A DNA stretch of 64,000 bases from Mesorhizobium sp. ORS 3359 (GTDB taxonomy: Bacteria; Pseudomonadota; Alphaproteobacteria; Rhizobiales; Rhizobiaceae). The stretch lies in the NCBI GenBank assembly GCA_000824845.1, contig CCNC01000071.1, positions 22,972 through 86,971 on the forward strand, written 5' to 3'. This document shows positions 47,564 to 57,802 of this stretch, piece by piece. Within the stretch, counting starts at the first letter, position 1. Every line of letters starts with the position of its first letter. The notes under the pieces are model-generated. The model worked only from the letters and a program-made list of their open reading frames with translations, was not told where the DNA came from and made no database searches. The position numbers and the translations under genes are program-made.

Positions 47564-48130
47564 TCAGAACCGGATCAACCGCTCCTCATGGGAGCCGCTC
47601 AGCGTGATCGGTCCGATGTCGAGAAGAGCCAGCATGCCGACGCCGCTATAGGGATAGGTCCCCGCCGCCCTGACGATGCACACCTGGGGCGTCACTGATC
47701 GATAAAGGGTGGTGCTGCCGGACACGGCGTCATGACAGGAGCTGCTGGCCCCTATGGTCACCGTAACATCTGATTTCTGCCAGCCGCTGACGCGGGGGGG
47801 ATTCGTCACCTTGCCACTGACGACGGTTACTGAGGCCGTGCCGTAGACTGCGATGTTCCTCGCCATGTCGGCACAGTCGATCGCTGAAAAACCAGCAGTC
47901 GCATAATCGGTGTACAGCTGACTATTGCAGCGAGCTCCGAATCGTGCAGCATCGGTCAAGCCTGCTTCCACCAGGAGTTTGTCGTGGATCAGATTACCAA
48001 ATTCGAACACGCCGGCCGACAGGAGAAGCATCAGCGGCGCTACGAGTGTCATCTCGACGAGTACCGCGCCATGTTGGTCTCTTCGGAATTCTTTCAGTTG
48101 ACGTACAACGTTTCGGAACATTGCCATCAC
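47564..48130 (-). CDS. TadE-like pseudopilin
   Basis: A 188-residue protein with the TadE motif DQHGAVLVEMTLVAPLMLLL (about 20-40): a hydrophobic segment with the Glu of prepilin-type cleavage. The periplasmic domain has Cys pairs (ARCNSQLY, DCADMA). Its start overlaps the upstream TadG-like stop by four bases. Confidence 0.88.
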   Translation of the reverse strand: MMAMFRNVVRQLKEFRRDQHGAVLVEMTLVAPLMLLLSAGVFEFGNLIHDKLLVEAGLTDAARFGARCNSQLYTDYATAGFSAIDCADMARNIAVYGTASVTVVSGKVTNPPRVSGWQKSDVTVTIGASSSCHDAVSGSTTLYRSVTPQVCIVRAAGTYPYSGVGMLALLDIGPITLSGSHEERLIRF

Positions 48131-49668
48131 CTGTAGAGCTGCGCTTCGTCGCGCAGGAAGTTGTCGAGCGTGCCGCGCCCGCCTTTGCCGGTGATGTCGA
48201 CCAACTCGACGTAGATGTTCTTGCCGTTGTCCTTGACCGGCTCGGTGATGAAGAAACTCGCGAACCTGCGAACCGGAACAGTAACGCGACCATTGAAGTT
48301 GAAACCGCTGGCCTGGAGGGCTTTACAGTCGAGGATCGCTCCGTAGAGCAATCTGCGATCGGGCGTATTAATCGGTGAACCGGCCGCCGTGGGAGGCGTG
48401 CCTTTTTCACCGCTGACCGCAGCGTCGCCAACGATGTTGTCTGATGTGTTCCCATCGCCGTTGGGATCAAGCTCGTATTTGTAGGTCTCGTAACGTGTGG
48501 GGAGATTGTCGCCTGTGCCGGATAGCGCGGTCGGCAAGTTTCCTGCGCCATTTCCAGAGTCGCGCAATGGATGGTTAGCCTTCCAATATCTGGCAAGGTT
48601 CCAGTCGCCCGCTCCCATTCGTTGGCCCATCATCGTGCAAGTGCTGCTGATCTGACAGGAATCGCGCTCAAGACCGACACCTTTGGTGGGGTCGGTCTCA
48701 TAGGTGACCTTGTTGCTCGCGACGTACTGATCCCAATTCGTCGCGCCCTTACGTACGTTGGCTGCTGGCCCATCCGAATAGTTCGACGAATTGATGCCGA
48801 AACGTGAGTTGATGCCGTTTTTCACCGGACCATTATTCTGGCCGGGCTCGGTTTGAACGCCATCGCGAGAGTAGCAGTTTTGCGGCTTGGAATCGGCCAG
48901 CATCTTTTCGAGTTCGTTTGCGCCGGTTCCAAAAGGAGAGGACAGGAAAGCGAAGTTGCCGGGCGCGTACGAGCCATCGCCGCGCAGCACGATTTGCCGG
49001 CGCCGATACTTCCTTGTTTGCGCGGCTTGCTCCAGCGTCACACCGCCGGTGATGCTGGTGTCTTCATAGGGGTTGCACATGAAGACCGGCGTATAGTCGC
49101 AAACGCTGGATCCGAAACCGGCAACCGCGGTAGCGCCCACATTGAATTCGCCGGTGCTGGATGAAGATAGAAAGGAGACCGGAAAGATCGCGGCGAACCC
49201 GAATGGCGTCACCTTCACTTGAACGAACCGCGTCTCCAGTTCTCCTACAGCAGGGTCGGTGTTGGCGTAGTTGGTGGTGGTTATGGCGACGTTGTCGTTG
49301 GGGAGGGTCTTGAGGAAGCACCAGGAGATGTTTCCCGCGCTGTTGCATCGCAGGGTGCCTCCAGGTTGGCCAGCGGCAAGCGTGAAGGTGCCATTCGTTC
49401 CCGCCGTGGAGAAATGACCCCCGTTGCTGACTAGTGTCGCCATCGCGCGCTCGGCGCGGGCCCAGGCGCCGGTGGTGCCGTCCAACTCGGCCGCGCCTGC
49501 TAGCGCGAGGGCGTCTGCGCCCTTCTGCAAATCGTTATGCAGATTGTTAGCCCGACTCATATCAATGACCAACAGCGAAAAGCCGATGATTGCCGGCAGC
49601 ATGATACTGACAAGGACGAGCGCCATGCCGCGCTGATCGCGCCAGAATCTTCGAATGGTCCCCAACAT
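48127..49668 (-). CDS. TadG-like pilus protein with vWA-type architecture
   Basis: A 513-residue protein with the TadG-type N-terminal pseudopilin helix (RRFWRDQRGMALVLVSIMLP, about 5-40) and a large periplasmic domain rich in Asn, Gly and Asp. TadG proteins anchor and stabilise the pilus in the envelope. The ATG at 49668 is chosen because the 31 upstream in-frame codons (to 49761) are unlike the family. A 64-bp gap separates it from the lipoprotein gene, where a separate promoter could lie. Confidence 0.85.
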   Translation of the reverse strand: MLGTIRRFWRDQRGMALVLVSIMLPAIIGFSLLVIDMSRANNLHNDLQKGADALALAGAAELDGTTGAWARAERAMATLVSNGGHFSTAGTNGTFTLAAGQPGGTLRCNSAGNISWCFLKTLPNDNVAITTTNYANTDPAVGELETRFVQVKVTPFGFAAIFPVSFLSSSSTGEFNVGATAVAGFGSSVCDYTPVFMCNPYEDTSITGGVTLEQAAQTRKYRRRQIVLRGDGSYAPGNFAFLSSPFGTGANELEKMLADSKPQNCYSRDGVQTEPGQNNGPVKNGINSRFGINSSNYSDGPAANVRKGATNWDQYVASNKVTYETDPTKGVGLERDSCQISSTCTMMGQRMGAGDWNLARYWKANHPLRDSGNGAGNLPTALSGTGDNLPTRYETYKYELDPNGDGNTSDNIVGDAAVSGEKGTPPTAAGSPINTPDRRLLYGAILDCKALQASGFNFNGRVTVPVRRFASFFITEPVKDNGKNIYVELVDITGKGGRGTLDNFLRDEAQLYR

Positions 49669-49732
49669 GACCTTACTCTCTTTTCGCCCTGCGCCAGCCC
49701 TCGTCGCCTGGCGCGACCCCGCATCCTTATGT

Positions 49733-50026
49733 TCAGTTGGCGCTCGTTGACGGCCCGACATTGACTGTCATGTTCGTCGACGGCGCGGATGAGCTTGGCG
49801 GTAATTTGTATTTCTGCACGACACCAACGGAGCGTGCCCCGTCGCCTTCGATCTTCGTGTTGTTCGAAACTGGATTGTACGGGTCGACGGTCTGCAGCAG
49901 CTGGTTGGCCTTCTGCGAGTCGCCGGAAGCCAGCGTCATCGTGTCGTAATTGTGAAGATAGTCGGCGGCGCAGCCCGCGAGCAGGCCGGTGCCGAGAAGG
50001 ACGAGCAGGAGCTTACTTTTTGACAT
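49733..50026 (-). CDS. Small lipoprotein in the cpaD position
   Basis: A 97-residue lipoprotein with signal MSKSKLLLVLLGTGLLAGCA (lipobox LLAGC). The mature part is acidic, Ser/Pro/Asn-rich and low complexity. It occupies the place of CpaD, the outer-membrane lipoprotein near the secretin, but is shorter. It overlaps the end of cpaC by 14 bp, so it is coexpressed. Role inferred from position: secretin pilotin or pore accessory. Confidence 0.75.
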   Translation of the reverse strand: MSKSKLLLVLLGTGLLAGCAADYLHNYDTMTLASGDSQKANQLLQTVDPYNPVSNNTKIEGDGARSVGVVQKYKLPPSSSAPSTNMTVNVGPSTSAN

Positions 50027-51458
50027 AGAGCAGCTTGTCCTTCGATTTCACATCCAGCATGTGGCCGTAAGGCCCGGTGACGCCATCGCCATGCTCGTAC
50101 ATGCGGATCATGTCCTTGTTGACCTCGAGCTGACCGAGCAGCATGAGTTCTGGATCGTTGGCCGGCTTCGTCTTGTCGAAAGGCGTCGCCAGTTGTTCGC
50201 CGGGTCTCACCGGCCGGACGAGATGCGGCGTCACGATGACCACGAGCTCGGTTTCTTCCTTAGCCGTGCTTGAATTGTGGAACAGCGCACCGATGATCGG
50301 CACCTGGCCGATCCACGGCACCTGGTCTTGCTGTATGGTGTTCTTGCTGGAAAGCAGGCCGCCGACCGCGAAGCTCTGGCCGTCGCGCAGGTCGACGACA
50401 GTTGCTAGCTTGCGATTGGTGAAGATCGGATCGCCGGCGCTAGTGAAGCCGGTCAGGTCGCTTACTTCCGGCGCGAGCTTGATGTGGATCTTGCCGTCGT
50501 CCAGCACCACCGGCGTGAAATTGAGATTGACGCCGAACTGTTTGAAGACAATCTCGACTTCGCCTTGCGCGTTGACGCTGCGCACCGGCACTTCGCCACC
50601 GGCATTGAAGCTGGCGGTCTCGCCGGACACCGTGGTGAGGTTCGGTTCAGCAAGAGTGCGCACGACGCCTTTTGTTTCCAACGCCTGAATGATCAGGTCG
50701 ACTTTGACATTGCTGTCGATAACGCGCGTTATCAATGCCGCAAATGGGCTCGATCCTGACAGAAGTCCGCTAATCAGATCGCCGGTTCCAAGCACGGTGC
50801 CGTCCTTGTCGACAGTCGCGTCGCCAGTTCCCCAAACTGTTTTGCCGCTTTTGTTCGAGCCCTTGAGCGATACCCCGAGATCGCGATCGGCATTGCGCTT
50901 GGCTTCCAGGATGCGCACCGAAAGATTGACTTGCTCGCTGTCGTCGATGGTGACGGCATTGATGATGGCGTCCGGTCCATATTGCTGGGTGACCTCGACG
51001 ATCTGTGCCAGGGTCGCGGCGTCTTTGACATGGCCGCTCAACCGCACCTTGCCATTGATCGAGCCGATCTCAATGCGCGCCCTTGGCGCAACCTGGCGGA
51101 TCGCGGCCGCCATGTCACTGACATCCTGGCCGACCTCGATCTGGATGGCGCCGAGTGAGCGCTTGTCTTCGGAAAACAGATTGACGGTAGTGGTGCCGAC
51201 GGCTTTGCCGATGATGTAGAGCGTCTTGTCGGTCATCGGCTGCGCATCGGCGATCTTCTCGTCGCCGACGACGATGTCGCCCAAAGTGGCGTTCACCTGG
51301 ATCGTGGCGGATTGGGAAACCGGCACGAACACGCGATGCAGCGACGGACGCGACACATCGATGAACCGGTCAGCCGCCCTGGCCGTGTGGCCAAGGATCG
51401 CCGGTGCGACCAAGAAGGATAGCGCGACCGCCGCTATCCTGAACCAAGACCCCTTCAT
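50013..51458 (-). CDS. cpaC: Tad pilus outer-membrane secretin CpaC/RcpA
   Basis: A 481-residue secretin that forms the outer-membrane pore for the Flp pilus. A signal peptide (about 1-28) is followed by a pilus-secretin N-terminal domain (VFVPVSQSATIQVNATLGDI), a BON-like segment (SGHVKDAATLAQIVEVTQQY) and the C-terminal secretin domain (VRTLAEPNLTTVSGETASF, APEVSDLTGFTSAG, DRDGQSFAVGGLLSS-type region). Length and order are normal. It sits between cpaB and the lipoprotein gene. Confidence 0.95.
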   Translation of the reverse strand: MKGSWFRIAAVALSFLVAPAILGHTARAADRFIDVSRPSLHRVFVPVSQSATIQVNATLGDIVVGDEKIADAQPMTDKTLYIIGKAVGTTTVNLFSEDKRSLGAIQIEVGQDVSDMAAAIRQVAPRARIEIGSINGKVRLSGHVKDAATLAQIVEVTQQYGPDAIINAVTIDDSEQVNLSVRILEAKRNADRDLGVSLKGSNKSGKTVWGTGDATVDKDGTVLGTGDLISGLLSGSSPFAALITRVIDSNVKVDLIIQALETKGVVRTLAEPNLTTVSGETASFNAGGEVPVRSVNAQGEVEIVFKQFGVNLNFTPVVLDDGKIHIKLAPEVSDLTGFTSAGDPIFTNRKLATVVDLRDGQSFAVGGLLSSKNTIQQDQVPWIGQVPIIGALFHNSSTAKEETELVVIVTPHLVRPVRPGEQLATPFDKTKPANDPELMLLGQLEVNKDMIRMYEHGDGVTGPYGHMLDVKSKDKLLYVKK

Positions 51459-51509
51459 TCCCCGTCTCCCCGCTTGCTGCTTGTGGCAGCCCCGCCGCGC
51501 CGACCCTCG

Positions 51510-52535
51510 TCAGTCTTGTCGCGGCACTTCGTATGTTTCCAGCTTGATGCCCCGGAATACGCCGATCGTCGCCTGCTTCGGCGGTTCCGGCTGGACGTAT
51601 TTGATCACTTCCTTCACGGGCTGAGCCTGAGGCGCAGCGGCCACGACCGTGACCGGCTTTGTCTTGCTCATCTGATCGATCTGGCTGCCGACTCGCTCCA
51701 CCGCCTTGGCGAGGCCATCGATCTTCTCATCGGCCTGTTTGCGTGCGGCCTCCTCGGCCGCCTGCCTGTCAAGCTCGGCTTGGCGCTTGGCGACATCGTC
51801 AGGCGTGTCCGCCGTCAAATCCGCCAGCGTCACCCTCTCATTCGTCTCGCTTTTGCTGGCGGCGGCTTGGCGCAAAGCCAGAGACAATTGTCCTGCGCCC
51901 GCCGCAAGCGTCAATTTCTGAGCGTCCTTAGTGCTCACTTCGACCGTGACCGCTTTGACGACCTGCGGAGCGTCTTTGCTTTCGTCGGCAACCTGGTCGA
52001 CGGCCAGCACTTTCACGCTCTGCAGAAGCACGTCGACGAAACTTCTATCAGCACCCTCATCGCCGCGAACTTCCCGGGTCAGCAGTATGTCGACCCTGTC
52101 GCCCGGAAAGACAAAACCTGCCACGCCAAGCACGTCATTGACGCGGATCGAAACTGCCTTCATGCCTTCGCCCAACACCGCCGACAGTGTGGCTCGCTGG
52201 CCTGGGCCGGTAATCTTTGCAGCGAGGACAGGTTCGTTGGCGCTGATGGATTGCAACGCCTGGCGCGCTCCATTCCCGGCGATCGCCTCTTTAACGGTCT
52301 TGAAGGCGCCAGCCGGCACGGCTCCAGCCGGCCAGGCAATTTCCCGCAACTTGTCGGCGCTTAGCGCATCGCCAAATTTCAAGGGCACCGCCGCGACCAC
52401 GACGGTGCTCGCCTGAACGCCATTTGACTGCGCCAAGGCATTGCGTTGACCAGCAAGCCAGATATTGACGAGAACGACTGCCAGAACGCCGAATATACCA
52501 GCGAGCACAATCATGATCAGTGTATTGGCGCGCAT
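51510..52535 (-). CDS. cpaB: Tad pilus assembly protein CpaB/RcpC
   Basis: A 341-residue protein with an N-terminal helix (about 5-28), an SAF domain (FGDALSADKLREIAWPAG, DRVDILLTREV) and a C-terminal coiled coil (about 235-290, with DRQAAEEAARKQADEKIDGL). The SAF domain is thought to bind peptidoglycan and hold the secretin. It ends 51 bp before cpaC. Confidence 0.93.
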   Translation of the reverse strand: MRANTLIMIVLAGIFGVLAVVLVNIWLAGQRNALAQSNGVQASTVVVAAVPLKFGDALSADKLREIAWPAGAVPAGAFKTVKEAIAGNGARQALQSISANEPVLAAKITGPGQRATLSAVLGEGMKAVSIRVNDVLGVAGFVFPGDRVDILLTREVRGDEGADRSFVDVLLQSVKVLAVDQVADESKDAPQVVKAVTVEVSTKDAQKLTLAAGAGQLSLALRQAAASKSETNERVTLADLTADTPDDVAKRQAELDRQAAEEAARKQADEKIDGLAKAVERVGSQIDQMSKTKPVTVVAAAPQAQPVKEVIKYVQPEPPKQATIGVFRGIKLETYEVPRQD

Positions 52536-52620
52536 TTACCCCAAGCCCAGTTGAATCGAACTTCTATCAGATCGACTGGGCCTGGAGGTCGTCCAGGCCC
52601 GGTCATTTCTATTTCGGCTA

Positions 52621-52845
52621 TCAGCCAGCGCCAGCGCAATTCATGCCGGTCGTCAGGCCGGACGGACCATTGTTCTCCAGGTTGGAGCAAAGCGTAGTCC
52701 ACGAGTTGGTGACATAGACACCAACGGCGATGATCATCGTGATCACCGCTGCGGTGATGATCCCGATCAGGATCGAATATTCGACCATAGCAGCGCCGTT
52801 ATCATCGTCGCGGAACTGCCGGGCCATCGTCATGAGCTTCTTCAT
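52621..52845 (-). CDS. flp: Flp/PilA-type type IVb pilin
   Basis: A 74-residue major pilin. The cleavage site is DNGAAMVEYSILIGIITAA: processing after the Gly, with the conserved Glu-Tyr five residues on. A hydrophobic stalk follows, and a short head ends in CSNLENNG...NCAGAG, where two Cys may form a disulfide. It is the first gene of the leftward tad operon, facing the CtrA-like boxes at 52965 and 53051, and it should be processed by the CpaA peptidase encoded at 57257. Confidence 0.95.
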   Translation of the reverse strand: MKKLMTMARQFRDDDNGAAMVEYSILIGIITAAVITMIIAVGVYVTNSWTTLCSNLENNGPSGLTTGMNCAGAG

Positions 52846-52964
52846 GCCAATTTCTCCCTTTGGAGGTTTGAACCCGACGAGACAGAGCTAAGGATGAACC
52901 CCATACCCAAGCATCCCCCGTCACGTTCAATCCTAGGTCGTGCGAAAAAGCAGTGTCAAACGGA

Positions 52965-52979
52965 TTAACGGACGTTTAA
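52965..52979. promoter_or_regulatory. CtrA-type box TTAA-N7-TTAA
   Basis: TTAACGGACGTTTAA is an exact match to the CtrA full-site consensus. It lies 120 bp upstream of the flp start, in the 495-bp divergent region between flp and cpaF. Confidence 0.7.
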
Positions 52980-53050
52980 CCCTTCAATACTCGGATTTTG
53001 GTATTTTCATTTGGGACAAGGGCTTGATTCGCCTCATTTTTCAAGTCTCC

Positions 53051-53065
53051 TTAACCATTCGTTCA
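53051..53065. promoter_or_regulatory. Near-consensus CtrA box
   Basis: TTAACCATTCGTTCA matches TTAA-N7-TTAA at 7 of 8 fixed positions and carries the CCAT spacer frequently found in CtrA sites. It sits nearly midway between flp and cpaF. The rest of 52846-53340 holds no gene; it is AT-rich and presumably contains both promoters. Confidence 0.5.
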
Positions 53066-53340
53066 CAATTCGGCCATGGTTAGGCCTTTCTGCGGTTGGA
53101 TTAGGGTTTCTACATACTTATTTATATCTAATGGCTTAGGGGCATCGTCGCCTCCGCTGCGGCAAACGTCCTAAGACCTTAGTCCGGGACCCAAAGACGG
53201 CCTTGAAATAGTTATGTTGCTTCACGGTCACTTTCTTAACTATGTCGCAAGTAATTGCCGGTGCTCTGCCTCGCGCCGCTTGTGCCCCCCGTGGTTAACG
53301 CTTAGTTTCCGTCTTGGGGATATCAAAAGGGGCGGGCGGC

Positions 53341-54725
<1,385 letters not shown>

Positions 54726-54726
<1 letters not shown>

Positions 54727-55697
54727 TGCTCACAGGACAGGCGCTACTCTATTTCATTTATGTCGTCGCGGCCGCCTCGGTCATCCTTGCGGGCGAGGCC
54801 TTTTACCTGTCCCTTACCCGCCGGCGCTCACAACGGTCCGCCGTCAACCATCGGCTGCGCCGCCTCGCTGACGACACTCCTGCCGAACAGACGTTGCAAA
54901 GCCTGCTGCGGGAACGCGGCTTGACCGATTCAGGCGACTTCGTCTCTGGTTTCGTCTGGTTGAACCGGCTGTACACCCGGTCAGGTGTTACCGGAAATCC
55001 GGTAGCATTTGCGGTGTCGTTCCTTCTCGCAGGTTTCGCCCTGGCGCTGATTTTTTGGCTTCTGATTGGCTTTTCCGCGTTGGCGGCGCTGCTTATCTTC
55101 CTTCTGGTGGCTATCGTGTTGCCTCTTCTCGTTCTACGAAGAGCTCGCAATAGGCGCATCTTGAAGTTCGCCAGGCAGTTACCAGACGCGCTCGACATGA
55201 TCGTGCGGTCGCTTCGCGCAGGACACCCTACCTCCGTGGCCATTGGTCTTGTCGCTCGCGAAATGCCGGATCCCTTGGGCACCGAGTTCGGCATCGTCGC
55301 CGACGAAATCACCTTCGGACTAAGTATGGAGCAGGGCGTGCGGAAACTATCCGAGCGGGTCGGATTCGAGGGTTTGCATCTGCTGTCCATCTCCCTTTCA
55401 ATTCAGGCTAAGACGGGTGGTAACCTAACTGAAATCCTGGCCAACCTCTCCTCTGTGCTGCGCGAACGCCAAAAACTCCGGTTAAAGATTCGGGCCCTCT
55501 CAGCCGAAGGACGCGCATCCGCATGGATTATCTCGCTGTTTCCAGTTTTCATGTTTTTGATCCTACTGCTCGTGGCACCCTCTTATTATGGTCAAGTCTG
55601 GGGAAACCCGCTGATCCTGCCGGTGTTCACCGCGTTCGGGGCATGGGCATTGCTTGGCGACTACATCATGTATCGCATGGTCACTTTTGATTTTTAG
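54726..55697 (+). CDS. tadB: Tad pilus platform protein TadB
   Basis: A 323-residue inner-membrane protein with a T2SF-F domain: MIVRSLRAGHPTSVAIGLVA and KTGGNLTEILANLSSVLRER are typical. Helices lie near the N-terminus (about 5-25), mid-protein (95-140) and near the C-terminus. With TadC it forms the platform that couples CpaF to the pilus. It starts inside the cpaF stop and ends eight bases before tadC. Confidence 0.95.
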
Positions 55698-55705
55698 GAG
55701 CGACC

Positions 55706-56662
55706 ATGGGCCTTCTTTCGAATTTGAACGACTTGAGCCTTCTCGTCTCTCTGGCCGTGTTCATCGCAGCGGGAGCCCTGTTTTTGTTTGCGGCATTGGT
55801 GTTCCTGCCGGCGATGCAGACACGAAGGTTAGTCACGGGCAGTCTCGTCGGCGACGGGCCCGTCGATCGCCGCTCGATTCTTGGGCAGGACCATCTCACC
55901 AGGACAGAGGCTCAAAAACCGGTCGAAGCTTATTTCAAATCGATGGAGAAGGAGCGTAATGAGCCTGACGCCCTCGAGGCCAAGCTCTTTCGCGCCGGCT
56001 TTTACCAACCGAGCGCGTCTCTTATTTATACGCTCTGTCGGCTAGCAGCTGTCGCAATAGGTTTTCTGCTTATGTACGCGCTGCTGTCGAAAATATTGCC
56101 AGCACGAGTACCTAGTTTCTTCGCCTTTATAGGTGCGGGCCTGATCGGCCTAGGGTGTATGGTCATCCCAAGCATCATGCTTGATCGCTTTGAAAGCAAG
56201 CAGAAGCAAGTCTATCGCCGAGCCTTTCCGGACTTCATGGATATGATGATCACCTGTGCCGATGCTGGCATGAGTCTGGAGGCTGCCGTCGAGCGAGTGA
56301 GCCAGGAAATGGCGGGCACACACAAATGGCTGGGCATCCAGTTGACGATCATGAATCTGCAGTTGCGGGCTGGCAAACCTTTGCGCGAGGCCTTGCGCGA
56401 GCTCGCCGATCGCATCGGGTTGGATGAGGCAAAGGCACTTGCGGTGTTGTTCCGGCAATCGGAAGAACTTGGCACCAGTCTCACCGATGCCCTTCGTGTA
56501 TACAGCGCCGAGATGCGCGGTCAGCGGATCCTGCGGGCCGAAGAGCGCGCCAACGCCTTGCCTGTCAAGATGATGATACCCCTTGGCTTCTGCATTTTCC
56601 CGGTGGTGATGATGGTTGTCATGTTGCCAGTTATCATCCGCATGAAGGGCATTTTCTTCTAG
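55706..56662 (+). CDS. tadC: Tad pilus platform protein TadC
   Basis: A 318-residue partner of TadB with the T2SF-F domain, including FPDFMDMMITCADAGMSLEA and LFRQSEELGTSLTDALRVYS. N-terminal (about 15-35) and mid-protein helices, and a final pair near the C-terminus, are predicted. The start follows AGGAGCGACC. Confidence 0.95.
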   Translation: MGLLSNLNDLSLLVSLAVFIAAGALFLFAALVFLPAMQTRRLVTGSLVGDGPVDRRSILGQDHLTRTEAQKPVEAYFKSMEKERNEPDALEAKLFRAGFYQPSASLIYTLCRLAAVAIGFLLMYALLSKILPARVPSFFAFIGAGLIGLGCMVIPSIMLDRFESKQKQVYRRAFPDFMDMMITCADAGMSLEAAVERVSQEMAGTHKWLGIQLTIMNLQLRAGKPLREALRELADRIGLDEAKALAVLFRQSEELGTSLTDALRVYSAEMRGQRILRAEERANALPVKMMIPLGFCIFPVVMMVVMLPVIIRMKGIFF

Positions 56663-56714
56663 TCCGTCATATGATTAGGTTCTAAAATAGAGTCGGGGAC
56701 TCGTGGGACACACA

Positions 56715-57260
56715 ATGACAAAGCGCCTCGCAGTCGCGACTAGCCTGTTGCTGATCTTCCTGGCCGGATGCCAGACCAACGATTCCACCGGCGGTGTCGT
56801 TCGGACCAATGAGCCGGCCAAAGGCGACTATACCGCCTTTGGCGACACCTTCGACGGGCTGAAGACGATCAGCGATGTCGACTACTACGCATCTGACCAG
56901 GCGGTCACCGAGGCCAAGACGCAGTTCCGCTCGGAAAATTACGGCAACGCAGGTGCGTTGTTCTACAAGGCGACGCGGCTTGCGCCCAACGACGGCGTGG
57001 CCTGGCTGGGCCTCGCCGCTTCTTGCGATCGAATTCGACGCTTCGATCTAGCTGACATGGCCTACGGCCGGGCCTACCGTCTGCTCGGCGCGACGCCGGA
57101 ATATTACAACAACCTTGGCTATTCCTACCTGCTGCGCGGCAAGCTGCAGGACGCACGCAGCAACTTCCTCAAAGCTTATGAGTTGGCGCCCAACGATCCG
57201 ACCGTGGCCAACAATCTGAAGCTGCTATCGTCCAGCGTCCGAAACATTGAGCGGTCATGA
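56715..57260 (+). CDS. tadD: TPR lipoprotein TadD
   Basis: A 181-residue outer-membrane-associated lipoprotein (signal MTKRLAVATSLLLIFLAGCQ, lipobox LAGC). Tetratricopeptide repeats span about 75-175, including NAGALFYKATRLAPNDGVAW and YYNNLGYSYLLRGKLQDARS. TadD is thought to act as a pilotin for the secretin. The ATG at 56715 is used; an in-frame GTG 12 bases upstream is possible. It overlaps cpaA by four bases (ATGA). Confidence 0.93.
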   Translation: MTKRLAVATSLLLIFLAGCQTNDSTGGVVRTNEPAKGDYTAFGDTFDGLKTISDVDYYASDQAVTEAKTQFRSENYGNAGALFYKATRLAPNDGVAWLGLAASCDRIRRFDLADMAYGRAYRLLGATPEYYNNLGYSYLLRGKLQDARSNFLKAYELAPNDPTVANNLKLLSSSVRNIERS

Positions 57261-57802
57261 CCGTTCTGCTGACCGCTTCGCTTGTCTTCAAGGCGCTGGC
57301 CATCTTACTGCTCGCGCGTATCGCTTGGACAGATTTTTCCACGCAGCGCATATCGAACCGTGACGTGCTGCTGCTGCTGTGTCTCGGCTTTGGGGCTCTG
57401 CAATTCCAAGCGTTGCAAACTCACTCGTGGTTGGAGATGGGCCTGAGCGCGTTTGCCGGCGTCGCGCTGTTCCTTGCGCTTTTCCCCTTCTGGCTTTTGC
57501 GGAAGATCGGCGCCGGCGATGTCAAGCTGATGAGCGTGACGCCATTTCTAATCGGAGGAAGCAGCCTGGCGGTGTTTTCCGTGCTGCTACTAGTATTTGC
57601 GATCGCCACGGCTGCATTGGTCAGGAATCCCTTTCTCCTGCCTGCCGGGATATTTCGCCATTATGTGCAGCACATGGATCGTAAGGGTGTCGTTCCATTT
57701 GGCGTGCCAATCTCCGCAGCCGCCATCTGTTCGCTAGCGTTGCAGATTTATCACGCCATCGTCGTGGCCACGAGTTCCGGGATACTGGAGCAGCTCAACT
57801 GA
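57257..57802 (+). CDS. cpaA: Prepilin peptidase CpaA/TadV
   Basis: A 181-residue inner-membrane aspartyl protease that cleaves Flp and the TadE/F-like pseudopilins. The catalytic Asp residues lie in RIAWTDFSTQRISNRD and KIGAGDVKLMSVTPFL (Gly-x-Gly-Asp). It lacks the methyltransferase domain of PilD, as usual in Tad systems. Its stop overlaps the PAP2 gene start (TGATG). Confidence 0.93.
   Translation: MTVLLTASLVFKALAILLLARIAWTDFSTQRISNRDVLLLLCLGFGALQFQALQTHSWLEMGLSAFAGVALFLALFPFWLLRKIGAGDVKLMSVTPFLIGGSSLAVFSVLLLVFAIATAALVRNPFLLPAGIFRHYVQHMDRKGVVPFGVPISAAAICSLALQIYHAIVVATSSGILEQLN

Noticed and set aside
49669..49761. Upstream start for the TadG-like protein
   Set aside because: The extension is polar and charged, ahead of a pseudopilin helix that normally lies at the N-terminus. 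The ATG at 49668 fits the family better.
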